A stretch of 64,000 nucleotides of DNA from Sediminihabitans luteus (GCF_002797595.1 NZ_PGFE01000003.1:310001-374000); one strand, 5' to 3'; shown: positions 1 to 8,666, counted from the stretch's first letter. Program-made: numbers and translations. The notes: generated by a model from the letters alone, not told the origin.

Positions 1-162
1 CGTGGCGACGTCAGCCGCGACGACGTCGCGCTCGTGGTCGCCGAGGTGCTGCACGAGCCGCGCACCGCCGGCGTCACGGTCGACGTGCTCGCCGGGACCA
101 CCCGCGTCGACGACGCCGTCTACCGCTCGATCCCGGCCGCGGTGCGTGACGCCGACCACTGA
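1..162 (+). CDS. C-terminal end of a probable NAD(P)-binding oxidoreductase (partial)
   Basis: Only the last 53 residues are present. The reading frame is open from the first base and stops with TGA at 160-162. The stretch with GDVSRDDVALVVAEVL followed by TAGVTVDVLAG resembles the C-terminal helix and last strand of atypical short-chain dehydrogenases of the NAD(P)H-binding (NmrA/YwnB-like) type. There the 'sR.dvA..v...l' helix precedes a final 'v.l..G.tpi..al' strand. The Rossmann nucleotide motif lies outside the window, so substrate and function cannot be stated. It converges with the large reverse-strand gene starting at 4882, leaving 46 bp between the stops. Confidence 0.6.
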   Translation, partial: RGDVSRDDVALVVAEVLHEPRTAGVTVDVLAGTTRVDDAVYRSIPAAVRDADH

Positions 163-208
163 GGGCGGCGCACCGGCCGCGGGCGAGGACGGCCCTGCGA
201 CCGCGGCC

Positions 209-3200
209 TCAGTGCCGGAGCCACCACGGCGTGCGCGACGAGTCCGTCCCGCGGTCGCCACCACCCGACCGTGACGAGTGCGTCGACGTCGGCGCCGGGC
301 TCGACCACCGCGAGGACGACTCCGTCGACGTACCCGTCGTCCCCGTGGGCGACGGGGACGACGTCTGACCGCGCTTCGTCGTGGCCGGGGAGGACGTCGC
401 ACGGTCCCTCGGCCCCTGCGCGTCGCCCGCCCGCGAGGACGAGTCCTGCGTCGAGGGCGCCTTCGACGACGACTCCTTTGACGAGGACTTCTCCGACGAG
501 GACTCCTCCGAGGACGAACCCTCACCCGTGACCGACGTCGCGCTCGACGACGGCTCGTCCGCGGCACCGCCGTTCGCGGCGTCGTCAGCGGAACCGTCGT
601 TCGCCGCACCGTCACCCGTAGAACCGTCGGGCCCGGGGGCCTGCGTGGTGTCTGCCGCAGGCGTCTCCTTGGTCGGCGTGTCGGCGAGCAGGCTCCGCAC
701 GCCGTCCGTCGGGGTCATCGGCGGGGTCGCCGCCGCGCCCGTGCTGCACTTCTCGTACGCGCGCCACGCGATCCAGCTCCAGGCGCCGAGCGTGCGGTCG
801 ACGGCGACGAAGTTCCACCCCACGAGCGAGGCCGTGTCGCCCGCCTCGTAGGTGCTCCAGTAGCGCCACCCGGGGGCGCAGGCCGGCGTGCGGCCGTCGA
901 CGGCGACCGTCGTCGACCAGCTGCCGGCGCGGACGTCGTAGGACGCCTTCGTCGTGGTGACGACGTCGGCCGTGACCGCGCTCGTCGCGCCCGCCGCGAC
1001 CTCGACCGTGCCGGCGTCGCGTGCGACCCCCGGGCCGGTCACGGTGAAGGTCACCGGGACGTTCGAGCGGGAGTTGTCGAGCGCGACCGTCACGGTCCGC
1101 ACGCTCGCGCCCCACGGCTTCGCGGCGTCGGCGTCGTAGCGGTCGGCGCCCTGCGCGATCGTGGCGCGGGGGTCGACGCGCGTGCAGTCGAGCGCGTCCG
1201 CGATGGTCTGCGTCCCCGTGACGAGCGACGTCGACGGGTCGCTGCGCAGCCACTGCCGCAGCTCGACCGCCTGGCCCGCGGGCAGGCTCCGTAGCGACGT
1301 CTCGAGCCGCAGCTCGGACGTCGCGCCCGGGTCGAGCGGGATCGCCTCGGTCTCGAGGTGGGTGGTGCCGTCGCCGGCAGGCACGTCCGCGAGCATCTGC
1401 ACGCCGATCGCGGCCGACGAGGTGTTCTCGACGCGGCCGACGATCGCCACGAACCCGTCGTCGGTGCACACCGCGGCAGGGACGTCCTGCGGCGCCGTCC
1501 ACGGCCCGCAGTCGATCGCGTCGTACGCGCCGGGCAGCAGGTTCGAGTACCCGCGACCGGTCTCGGCGACCCACTGGTACTGGCGCACCTGGGCGACCCC
1601 GGCGGTCACGCTCGCGCGACCCGTCGCGATCACGTAGCTCGCGCTCTCCCCCGGTGCGACCCGCGCCGCCGTCAGCGACTCGAGGTACCCGCCGAGCGTC
1701 GACGTCAGGCGCGTGTCCATGGCGCGGTCGCTGCGGTTGACGAACGTCCCGTGCAGCTGCACCTCGCCGGCCGAGCACACCGCGGTGACCGTCGTCTGCC
1801 CGGACCAGTCCGGGACGTACAGCGCGCCATAGGCGGGCCGCAGCGTGGTCGTGTAGCGGCCGGGCTCGCCACCTGCGCCGGCCGCGTCGTCCGCGGTCTG
1901 CGCGAGGTCGAGCACCGCGGCCCCCGCGGCCGTGGCCCGGGTCCCGAGGTCGACGACGGTCCGCGCGGTCCCGCCCGCGGCGACCTCGACCTCGACGGCC
2001 TTCGCCCCGCCGACCGTCAGCGTGCCGTGCGCGGGCTCGAGCCCCGCGGGACGGTCGTCCGTGAGCGTGACCTCGACCGCGACCGACCCGTCCTTCTCGA
2101 TCGTCCGCGCCGTGGCCGTCACGTCGTCCCAGGCCGGGTCGTAGCAGTCGAGCGCGCCGAACGTGCCGGCGGGGACGTCGTCGGCGCGGGTGACCGTGCG
2201 CGTGCCGCCGCCCACCGGGTCGGTCACGGTCGCGGCGAGCCGCACGGCCGCGGAGCCGCCCGCGAGGCGCAGGCCGTCCGTGACCATCAGGGCGGTCTCG
2301 CCGCTCGCCGACCCACCGATCGGGAGGCTCACGGCACGGCCGCTGCCGTGGGGCCCGACGAGGGTCGCCGCGACGGGCTGGTCGGTGTCGTTGCGGTAGT
2401 CGAGGCTCAGGGTCGCCGTGCCGGGCGTGCCCGCGGTGCACTGCGCGACGAGCGTCCCGACGCCCGCGCTCACGCCCGACCACGGCGCCGCGACGGTGAC
2501 GTCGGCGGTGCTCGTGACGTCGGACCGCGCGCCCGTCGCCGTCGTCGTGCCGCGGAGCGTGAGACGCCCGGCCGGGACGTCCTCGGGCGTCGTCGTCATG
2601 AGGGCGAAAGCCCCCTCGGCGCGCTCCCCCGCCGCGAGAGCCGTCGCGGCCACGCAGGTCGCGGTCGTGCCCGACTGCTCGCACGCGAAGGCGCCCTCGG
2701 CGCTCGTGACCTGCGCCCCCGCGGGGACGTCGAACGTCGTGGTCACCGCGGAGACCTCGGTGTCGCCCGTGTTCGTGACGTCGAGCGTGAAGCGCGCCGC
2801 CCCCGGGTTGGCGAGGGTCGCGCTCGGGGCGCCGACCGCGACGGCGAGCTCGCCGCCGTAGTTCGGCACGTCGACCCACGGCACCCACACGAACGGCGGA
2901 CGCTCGGCGCCCTTGCGCCACGCCGTCGCACCGAACTGGTACCGGCCGCCCGACTGGGCGCGCACCGTGACCTTGGCGTCCTTGCGCTCGCCCGGAGCCA
3001 GGTCGCCGATGTCGCACGAGACGATCCGGGCGCCCGCCGCGGCGAGGGCCGCGTCGCTCGGGGTGCGCGGGTCGGAGCACGCGAGCGCCGCGGCGTCGAG
3101 CACCTGCGGGACCGCGAACACGCCGACCGAGGTGCTCGTCGCGTCGACGCCCTTGGGCAGCACGACGTCGATGGTCACGCCCTCGGCGACCGCCGTGCCC

Positions 3201-4882
3201 TCGTTCTCGGCGCCGACCTGCACGGGGGTGTCCACGCGGGCGACGAGCTGGACCGTGTCGGGCGTGTCCACGACGACGTTCGGCGCGAGGACGGGCGGGG
3301 CGGTCGTCGGCACGACGACGGGCGTCCCGCCGGTGCCACCGTCGGTCCCGCCACCGGTGCCCGTTCCCGTGCCGGTCCCGGGGGTCGAGCCCGTCCCGTC
3401 GACGGGCGCGACGGGCGCCGCCGGCACGACGGGGGCCGCCGCGTCGGGAGCGCTCGCGTCCGCGATCGGCAGCTCGACCGGTGCCGGGATGGTCGTGGGT
3501 GACGTCGGGTCGGTCGACGGCGCGGCCGTCGCGCCGGGGGCCGTCGTCGGTACCTCGGCGACCGCGGACGGCGTCACCGCCGGGTCCCCGCCCGGCGTCG
3601 TCCGCGTCGGGGCGGGCTCGGTGACGGCGGGAGGCTCGTCCTTGCCCACGAGCGTGACCACGCCCACGACCCCGGCGCCCACGACAGCGACGGCACCGAC
3701 CGCGAGGGCGACCGCTGCCGCCGGTGCTGCGGCGACGAACGCCGCGAGCCCCGTCGCGGCGGCACCCGTGCCGAGCGCGCCCGCACCGGTGAGCGCCGCA
3801 ACCCCGCCGGCCGCCGCGCCCGTGCCTGCCGCGCCGGCTCCTACGCCCGCCGTGGCGGCGGTCCCGGTCACGGCCGTTCCCGACGCAGCAGTGCCCGACG
3901 CCGCAGTGCCCGACGCCGCAGTGCCCGTCCCCGCGGTACCGGCTCCCGCGGTACCTGCTCCCGCAGTGCCAGTCGCCGTCGTGCCCGACCCGGCAGCGCC
4001 TGAGCCGGTAGCGCCGGACCCTGCAGCGCTCGACGCGGCTGCCGCGCCGGCCGCCGCGATCGTCCCGCCCACGGGCAGCGCGGTGCCCGCGAGACCCAGG
4101 GCGCCGACGCCGAGCACGAGCGGCGCGATCACGCCGCGCATGCCGTGCGAGACGTCCCCGAGCTCGAGCACGATCCCGCGGCACTCGTCGCACGTCTCGA
4201 GGTGCGCGTCGACCTTGGCGGTCTCGCGCTTGGCCAGGCCGCCGCGCACGTACGAGCCGAGCAGCCCGTTGGTGAGCTCGCAGTCGGCGGCGGGCGGCGA
4301 GCCGAGGTGCTGCTGGAGGTACGCCTGGCGCAGGCCTTCGCGCGCGCGGTAGGCGAGCGCCGCGACGCCGTTCGCGGACAGGCCCAGCATCGGCGCGATC
4401 TGTGCCGGGGTCATGCTCTCGACCTCGGAGTACCAGAGCACCGACCGCCAGCGCTCGGGCAGGCTCTCGAACGCGCGCGCGACGGTCGAGCGCTCGAACC
4501 CCTCGAGCGTCGGGTCCTCGGTCGAGGCCATGGGGCCGAACGCGGACTCGAACGTCGCGACGTCGTCGGTCGGCCGGGAGCGCTGCGCTCCCTTGGCCGC
4601 GTCGTACGACAGGCGGCGGACGACGGTGAAGAGGTAGGCGCGGAACGCGACGTCAGGGCCGCCGCCGCCCTGGAGCACGACGAGCACGCGCGCGAACGCG
4701 TCCGAGACGACGTCGTCCGCATCGGCCGGTCGCGGCACGTACTGGCGCGCGACGGCGAGCGCCGCCCCTGCGTGCCGTGCGTAGAGCTCCCCGAAGGCGA
4801 CCGTGCTGCCCGCGCGGACCGCGGTGATCAGCTCGGCGTCGCTCTCGGTCGAGTCCAGCGCTCCGGTGTCGACCTGCTCCAT
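209..4882 (-). CDS. ECF sigma factor fused to zinc anti-sigma motif, membrane segment and large extracellular region
   Basis: A 1557-residue single polypeptide. Residues about 13-95 form sigma region 2 and about 133-185 form region 4 with a helix-turn-helix, as in ECF sigma factors. Residues 227-234 carry H-x3-C-x2-C (HLETCDEC), the zinc signature of anti-sigma factors. An Ala/Gly-rich stretch with pentapeptide repeats (about 295-345) precedes a clear membrane helix at about 385-413. More than 1100 residues follow with repeated beta-sandwich-like segments (LDVTNTGDTEVSAVTTTF and similar, as in DUF11/CARDB modules) and a Ser-rich tail. Such fusions recall the actinobacterial ECF groups with long C-terminal extensions (ECF52/ECF53-like, from memory). 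Inference: a membrane-tethered sigma factor released or gated by an outside signal. The ATG has a weak AGGGCGG ribosome site. The upstream GGAAC at 4932-4936 (reverse strand) is a possible autoregulatory -35 element. Confidence 0.9.
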   Translation of the reverse strand: MEQVDTGALDSTESDAELITAVRAGSTVAFGELYARHAGAALAVARQYVPRPADADDVVSDAFARVLVVLQGGGGPDVAFRAYLFTVVRRLSYDAAKGAQRSRPTDDVATFESAFGPMASTEDPTLEGFERSTVARAFESLPERWRSVLWYSEVESMTPAQIAPMLGLSANGVAALAYRAREGLRQAYLQQHLGSPPAADCELTNGLLGSYVRGGLAKRETAKVDAHLETCDECRGIVLELGDVSHGMRGVIAPLVLGVGALGLAGTALPVGGTIAAAGAAAASSAAGSGATGSGAAGSGTTATGTAGAGTAGAGTAGTGTAASGTAASGTAASGTAVTGTAATAGVGAGAAGTGAAAGGVAALTGAGALGTGAAATGLAAFVAAAPAAAVALAVGAVAVVGAGVVGVVTLVGKDEPPAVTEPAPTRTTPGGDPAVTPSAVAEVPTTAPGATAAPSTDPTSPTTIPAPVELPIADASAPDAAAPVVPAAPVAPVDGTGSTPGTGTGTGTGGGTDGGTGGTPVVVPTTAPPVLAPNVVVDTPDTVQLVARVDTPVQVGAENEGTAVAEGVTIDVVLPKGVDATSTSVGVFAVPQVLDAAALACSDPRTPSDAALAAAGARIVSCDIGDLAPGERKDAKVTVRAQSGGRYQFGATAWRKGAERPPFVWVPWVDVPNYGGELAVAVGAPSATLANPGAARFTLDVTNTGDTEVSAVTTTFDVPAGAQVTSAEGAFACEQSGTTATCVAATALAAGERAEGAFALMTTTPEDVPAGRLTLRGTTTATGARSDVTSTADVTVAAPWSGVSAGVGTLVAQCTAGTPGTATLSLDYRNDTDQPVAATLVGPHGSGRAVSLPIGGSASGETALMVTDGLRLAGGSAAVRLAATVTDPVGGGTRTVTRADDVPAGTFGALDCYDPAWDDVTATARTIEKDGSVAVEVTLTDDRPAGLEPAHGTLTVGGAKAVEVEVAAGGTARTVVDLGTRATAAGAAVLDLAQTADDAAGAGGEPGRYTTTLRPAYGALYVPDWSGQTTVTAVCSAGEVQLHGTFVNRSDRAMDTRLTSTLGGYLESLTAARVAPGESASYVIATGRASVTAGVAQVRQYQWVAETGRGYSNLLPGAYDAIDCGPWTAPQDVPAAVCTDDGFVAIVGRVENTSSAAIGVQMLADVPAGDGTTHLETEAIPLDPGATSELRLETSLRSLPAGQAVELRQWLRSDPSTSLVTGTQTIADALDCTRVDPRATIAQGADRYDADAAKPWGASVRTVTVALDNSRSNVPVTFTVTGPGVARDAGTVEVAAGATSAVTADVVTTTKASYDVRAGSWSTTVAVDGRTPACAPGWRYWSTYEAGDTASLVGWNFVAVDRTLGAWSWIAWRAYEKCSTGAAATPPMTPTDGVRSLLADTPTKETPAADTTQAPGPDGSTGDGAANDGSADDAANGGAADEPSSSATSVTGEGSSSEESSSEKSSSKESSSKAPSTQDSSSRAGDAQGPRDRATSSPATTKRGQTSSPSPTGTTGTSTESSSRWSSPAPTSTHSSRSGGGDRGTDSSRTPWWLRH
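3866..4030. repeat. 15-bp minisatellite, about 11 units, inside the sigma-factor fusion gene
   Basis: Eleven consecutive 15-bp units, all in register. The central units (3881-3925) are almost identical, with consensus CGACGCCGCAGTGCC on the + strand; the outer units have diverged. On the coding strand each unit gives the pentapeptide G-T-A-x-[SGT]. The array lies between the zinc motif and the membrane helix, so copy-number changes would alter linker length without shifting frame. Confidence 0.9.
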
Positions 4883-5150
4883 GTGCCCGCCCTGAGATCA
4901 CTGCCGTCGTCGTCGGACCCCACCCGTGCGGGTTCCGTATGAGGTACGCCACAAGCGCGCAACCCGTCAGGGCATACTATCGACGAGGCGTCGAACGAAT
5001 CACGCAATTCACCCGACAAATGTCACGAGATCGCAACGACCGTCGTGCACCGCGGGATCCTGGGACACTTCTCCCACACCCGTTCGAGACTTCACCCGTT
5101 CTCCGCGGTCGAACCGCGTCATTCTCAAGGACCTTGCGCGTCTCATCATC
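4883..5150. promoter_or_regulatory. Divergent promoter region of the sigma fusion and the GGDEF-like gene
   Basis: This 268-bp gap between divergent starts is less GC-rich than its surroundings, especially 4970-5030, which suits promoters. For the reverse-strand gene, GGAAC at 4936-4932 followed about 17 bases later by GAC resembles an ECF-type promoter. For the forward gene no clear -35/-10 pair is evident; an AAGGA at 5127-5131 is rather far from the ATG at 5151. I see no open reading frame of substance. Confidence 0.35.
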
Positions 5151-5915
5151 ATGGACCTGACCTTCGGCCGCCGTGCGGCGGACGCCGAGAGCGTGCGCGA
5201 GCAGTGGCGCGCCCGCTCGTCGGACACGGTGTGGCTCCGCCCCTCGGACTGGTACCACCCGGCCGTCGACGCCCTCACCGAGGCGGTGCTCGACGGACGC
5301 CCGACGGTGCCCGCAGCCGAGCGGCTCGGCGAGGCGCGCGCCCTCGCGGGCGTGGGCATCGGGGAGACCATCGACGACGCGACGTGCCTGTTCCGCTGCC
5401 TCGACGCGTCGGTGGACACGAGCACGTTGCGCGCGCTGAGCACCGGGTGGGTCACCGGGACCGAGCAGGCTCCCGCGGCCACGACCGTACGCGACCCGGC
5501 CTCGGGCCTCGCGACGACGCAGTACCTGCAGGCCCGGCTCGGGGAGACCTACGAGCGGGCACGCGCCCGGGGTGGGCCGCACGCGACGCAGACGCACTGC
5601 CTCGTGGTCGTCGACGTCGCCGTCTCGCAGGTGCGACCGTGGCAGAGCGCGGCCCGCGAGGCCGGTGTCGGCAGGGCGCTCCTGCACGCCGCGGCGGGCC
5701 GACCCGCGGCGGCGTTCGGTGGCGGTCGCTACGTGCTCCTGTGCACGCGCGCCGACGCGACCGCGCTGACCGAGCAGGTGCGCCGCGACATCGAGGCCAC
5801 CGCGCACGCGCTCGGCCTCACCGCGGTGCTGCGACGCCCCCCACGGGTCTGGGTCGAGCCCCTGCCCTCGACCCACCGCGGCGCGGAGCTGCTGCTCGAC
5901 CAGCTCGCGCGCTGA
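5151..5915 (+). CDS. Degenerate GGDEF-domain protein (probably inactive diguanylate cyclase fold)
   Basis: 254 residues from ATG at 5151. The second half begins with RDPASGLATTQYLQARLGE, which matches the 'DplTGLaNRryle.rL' entry of GGDEF domains, and continues with the expected strand LVVVDVAV. At the signature position the protein reads AAFGGGRYVLLC where active enzymes have GGDEF, so the catalytic Asp/Glu pair is missing and it should not make cyclic di-GMP. The N-terminal 110 residues are a helical region I cannot assign. It may bind nucleotide or act as a scaffold. It is divergent from the sigma-factor fusion, which hints at shared regulation. The start is chosen because upstream in-frame codons lie in the AT-richer promoter region; no strong ribosome site is visible. 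Confidence 0.6.
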   Translation: MDLTFGRRAADAESVREQWRARSSDTVWLRPSDWYHPAVDALTEAVLDGRPTVPAAERLGEARALAGVGIGETIDDATCLFRCLDASVDTSTLRALSTGWVTGTEQAPAATTVRDPASGLATTQYLQARLGETYERARARGGPHATQTHCLVVVDVAVSQVRPWQSAAREAGVGRALLHAAAGRPAAAFGGGRYVLLCTRADATALTEQVRRDIEATAHALGLTAVLRRPPRVWVEPLPSTHRGAELLLDQLAR

Positions 5916-5938
5916 GCCGCGGGCGGACGCCCGCACGA

Positions 5939-5974
5939 CGAAGCCCGCCGACCCTCGCAGGGTGGCGGGCTTCG
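5939..5974. terminator. Bidirectional terminator hairpin
   Basis: CGAAGCCCGCC (5939-5949) pairs with GGCGGGCTTCG (5964-5974), and inside it ACCCT (5951-5955) pairs with AGGGT (5959-5963) around a 3-base loop. It is a near-perfect 16-bp stem with one bulged G. It sits between the convergent GGDEF-like and DUF1540 genes and would serve both. No T-run follows, as is usual in actinobacteria. Confidence 0.85.
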
Positions 5975-5995
5975 TGGCAGGCTACGTCGCGGGTG

Positions 5996-6304
5996 TCAGG
6001 CGACCGCGAAGGTCAGGCAGTCGGCGTGGTCGGCGGACTGCTGTCCCGGCCCGACGCGGATCGACGAGGCGGCGCACTCGAGGTTGTCGTTGTGCACGCA
6101 CTCGCCGCGCTGGCAAGCGCCGACGTGGGCGACGACCTTGTCGAGGCCGCCCTTGGTGCTCAGCGGGATGAACGTCGCGCACGAGGCGTCGCCGCTCGTG
6201 CCCGCGATCGTGACGGCGCCGGCGTGGCAGCCGTGGTCGTGGTTGTAGCCGCAGCCGTCGATCGAACACTCCGAGACCACGGGCAGATCTGTCATCGCGC
6301 TCAT
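5996..6304 (-). CDS. DUF1540 double-repeat cysteine-rich protein
   Basis: 102 residues with two copies of a Cys pattern: CSIDGCGYNHDHGC...CATF and CQRGECVHNDNLEC...CLTF. Each copy has four cysteines and ends in C-x-T-F, matching DUF1540, a small presumed metal-binding module common in Firmicutes and Actinobacteria whose role is not established. There is no signal peptide or membrane segment, so it is likely cytoplasmic. The start at 6304 is supported by AGGAGG five bases upstream; an internal ATG three codons later is possible. It is preceded by an unusually AT-rich regulatory stretch with several palindromes. It stands alone downstream of the hspR end, on the same strand. Confidence 0.85.
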   Translation of the reverse strand: MSAMTDLPVVSECSIDGCGYNHDHGCHAGAVTIAGTSGDASCATFIPLSTKGGLDKVVAHVGACQRGECVHNDNLECAASSIRVGPGQQSADHADCLTFAVA

Positions 6305-6369
6305 GCGTTCCTCCTGGGTTCGGTCGGGTCAACCCGTCCACCGTAATCCCGGAAACGCATTCATGTATA

Positions 6370-6407
6370 GCAAGGGAAGCCTTGCCGAAATGCATTGATG
6401 CAAATGC
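6370..6407. promoter_or_regulatory. Palindrome cluster upstream of the DUF1540 gene
   Basis: GCAAGG (6370-6375) and CCTTGC (6380-6385) form an inverted repeat around GAAG. AATGCATT (6389-6396) is a perfect palindrome, and GCATT (6392-6396) pairs with AATGC (6403-6407). The stretch is far more AT-rich than its surroundings and lies 66-103 bp upstream of the DUF1540 start, so promoter plus operator is the simplest reading. A weak hairpin CGCAA/TTGCG at 6414-6431 next to it may terminate hspR transcription. Confidence 0.45.
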
Positions 6408-6439
6408 TATTTACGCAATACCCGCGTTGCGGAAAAGGC

Positions 6440-6883
6440 TCAGCGCGGGTCGTACGGGGGCCGCCACAGGACCAGCGACCCGCCCGCGGACTCACGTCGC
6501 ACGCGCCGTCCGCGGGGGACGACGACGACGTCGCCGCTGACCCCCGCGGTGAAGACCCGGGTCCCCGTCTCGGCGCGCGCCGAGAGCGCCTCGAGGCGCG
6601 AGGCCAGGCGCTCGACCTGCGACTCGAGCTCGAGGATCCGCTTGATCCCGGCGAGGTTGATGCCCTCGTCCTGGCTGAGCTGCTGGACCTGCAGCAGGCG
6701 CCCGACGTCGCGGCGCGAGTACCGCCGGCCCCGGCCGATCGCGCGTCGCGGCGAGACCAGCCCGAGGCGGTCGTACTGCCGCAGCGTCTGCGGGTGCATG
6801 CCCGCGAGCTCCGCCGCCTCGGAGATCGCGAGCACGGGTGCGTCGTCGTCGACGATCACGATCTGCTCCCTCCGCCGGATCAT
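6440..6883 (-). CDS. hspR: HspR, MerR-family heat-shock repressor
   Basis: 147 residues. After a short N-terminus comes the MerR-type helix-turn-helix, with SEAAELAGMHPQTLRQYDR and LGLVSPRR, typical of HspR. A GRRYSRRDVGRLL wing and a leucine-rich coiled coil (LELESQVERLASRLEAL, about residues 84-100) follow for dimerisation. HspR represses the dnaK operon by binding HAIR sites and uses DnaK as corepressor, a known actinobacterial feedback loop. Here it is the last gene of dnaK-grpE-dnaJ-hspR, 15 bp after the dnaJ stop. The start is ATG at 6883 with GGGGGA upstream. The C-terminal 40 residues are basic and Gly-rich, without a recognised domain. Confidence 0.95.
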   Translation of the reverse strand: MIRRREQIVIVDDDAPVLAISEAAELAGMHPQTLRQYDRLGLVSPRRAIGRGRRYSRRDVGRLLQVQQLSQDEGINLAGIKRILELESQVERLASRLEALSARAETGTRVFTAGVSGDVVVVPRGRRVRRESAGGSLVLWRPPYDPR

Positions 6884-6898
6884 CTGGTCCCCCGCAGG

Positions 6899-7894
6899 TT
6901 ACTGCGCGGCGCGCGCCGCGAGATCGGCGCGCGGGTCGTCGTCGGCCGTCGCGGCGGCGAACGCCTCGACCGCGTCCTTCGCCTCGCCCGAGAGCTTGCG
7001 CGGGACGGCGACCTGCACGACGACCTTGAGGTTGCCGATGGCCTTGGGCGTCACGACGCCGCGGCCCTTGACGCGCAGCACGCTGCCCGACGACGTGCCC
7101 GCGGGCACCTTGACCTTGACGGTCGCGCCGTCGAACGTCGGGACCTCGACGGTCGCGCCGAGCGCGGCCTCCGCGAACGTGACCGGCAGGGTCATGCGCA
7201 GGTCGAGGCCCTCCATCGTGAAGACGGGGTGCGCGCCGACGTGCACCGTCACGGTGAGGTCGCCCGCGGGGGCGCCGCCCGTGCCGGGGCGGCCCTTGCC
7301 GGCGAGGCGGATCTTCTGCCCCTCCTTGACGCCCGCAGGGATGCGCGCGCGGACCTTGCGGCCCTGCACGTCGAACTCCATGGTCGAGCCCTCGACGGCC
7401 TGCCGGAACGTGATCGTGGTCGACGCGTTGACGTCCTGCCCGCGCTGGGCGGGGTTGGGCCGGAACCCGGTCTGCCCGCCGGCACCGGCGCCGAACATCT
7501 GGCCGAGGATGTCCTCGAACCCGCCCGTGCCCTGCGCGCCGGGGCCCGTCTGCGTGTAGCGCTGACGCGCGCCGCCCTGGCCGAACATCGACCCGAAGAG
7601 GTCCTCGAAGCCGCCGCTGCCGCCGCCCGGACCGCCGGCGGCGAACCGTGCGCCGCCGCCGCCCATGGCACGGATCGCGTCGTACTGCTTGCGCTGCTCC
7701 GCGTCCGAGAGCACCGCGTACGCCTCGCCGATCGACTTGAACTTGTTCTCGGCCGCGGTGTCGCCCGGGTTGTGGTCGGGGTGGTACTGCCGGGCGAGCT
7801 TGCGGTACGCCTTCTTGATGGCGGCGTCGTCGGCATCCTTCGCGACGCCGAGCGCCGCGTAGAAGTCCTTCTCGAGCCAGTCCTGACCGGTCAC
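6899..7894 (-). CDS. dnaJ: DnaJ-type co-chaperone without zinc fingers (CbpA-like)
   Basis: 331 residues. The J-domain (about 8-75) has the HPD triad in [10 protein letters not shown], which stimulates DnaK ATPase. A Gly/Phe-rich linker with [13 protein letters not shown] and [12 protein letters not shown] follows, then two C-terminal beta domains that bind substrate. The four CxxCxGxG zinc repeats of classical DnaJ are absent and the protein has no cysteine, so it is of the CbpA/type II architecture, although it sits in the dnaK operon. GTG start at 7894 with AAGGAG six bases upstream. The 122-bp gap to grpE contains a strong hairpin. Confidence 0.93.
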   Translation of the reverse strand: MTGQDWLEKDFYAALGVAKDADDAAIKKAYRKLARQYHPDHNPGDTAAENKFKSIGEAYAVLSDAEQRKQYDAIRAMGGGGARFAAGGPGGGSGGFEDLFGSMFGQGGARQRYTQTGPGAQGTGGFEDILGQMFGAGAGGQTGFRPNPAQRGQDVNASTTITFRQAVEGSTMEFDVQGRKVRARIPAGVKEGQKIRLAGKGRPGTGGAPAGDLTVTVHVGAHPVFTMEGLDLRMTLPVTFAEAALGATVEVPTFDGATVKVKVPAGTSSGSVLRVKGRGVVTPKAIGNLKVVVQVAVPRKLSGEAKDAVEAFAAATADDDPRADLAARAAQ

Positions 7895-7967
7895 GGCGTC
7901 TCCTTCCTCGTGCTCGTCGGTGATGCTGCTCGTAATGCTGCTGCTCGTGATGCCGTGCGCCGACGGC

Positions 7968-8000
7968 CCGCGCCGGCCCGGGGGTCCCGGGCCGGCGCGG
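7968..8000. terminator. Strong hairpin inside the dnaK operon, between grpE and dnaJ
   Basis: CCGCGCCGGCCCGGG (7968-7982) and CCCGGGCCGGCGCGG (7986-8000) form a perfect 15-bp stem with a 3-base loop, 16 bp after the grpE stop. It could partially terminate transcription or protect the 3' end of a dnaK-grpE message, giving less dnaJ-hspR. The next 70 bp toward dnaJ contain imperfect repeats of ATGCTGCTCGT. Confidence 0.7.
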
Positions 8001-8016
8001 ACCGCCGTGGTGCGGA

Positions 8017-8666
8017 CTACTCCGGGCCGACGACCGAGACGCGCGCCGCGCGCACGACCTTCTCGCCGATCCGGTAGCCCGGCTCGATCACGATGTTGAC
8101 GGTCGTCGAGGTCGCCTCGGCGTCCGTCGAGTGCATGAGCGCCTCGTGCACGGTCGGGTCGAACTCCTCGCCGACCTCGCCGAACCGCACCACGTCGAAC
8201 CGGGCGAGCGCCCCGTCGAGCTTCTCGCTGATCGCGACGAACGGACCCGTGAGCTCACCGTGCTGCCGTGCGCGCTCGATGTCGTCGAGCACGGGCAGCA
8301 GCGCCGCGAGGACGTCCTGCGTGCCCTGCGTGCGGGCCGCGGCGTTGTCGCGGACCGCACGGTTGCGGTAGTTGGTGAAGCTCGCCCGCTCGCGCTGCAG
8401 CGCGTCGAGGTGCTCCGCGGCCTCGGCCTTGGCGGCCAGCACCGCGGCGTCCTCGGACGCCTCGCCCTCGGGCTCGAAGTCGAGCGCCTCGAGCGGGTCC
8501 ACGCCGTCGTCCGGGGTGCCGGACGACGCGGCCGCGGCTGCGTCGTCCGACGCCGGGGCGTCCGGGGCCGGGGTGCCCCCCTCGCGGGGGGCTCCCGTCT
8601 CCGGGTCGACCTTGCGCTTGTCGGTGAAGTGGAACGGCTCGCCCTCGGGGCGCTCGTCCTCGGCCG

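Noticed and set aside
1358-3502. Long open frame on the + strand, antisense to the sigma fusion
   Set aside because: Arg/Gly/Ala-rich mirror of the real reverse-strand gene, no domain and no start signal; typical of high-GC DNA.
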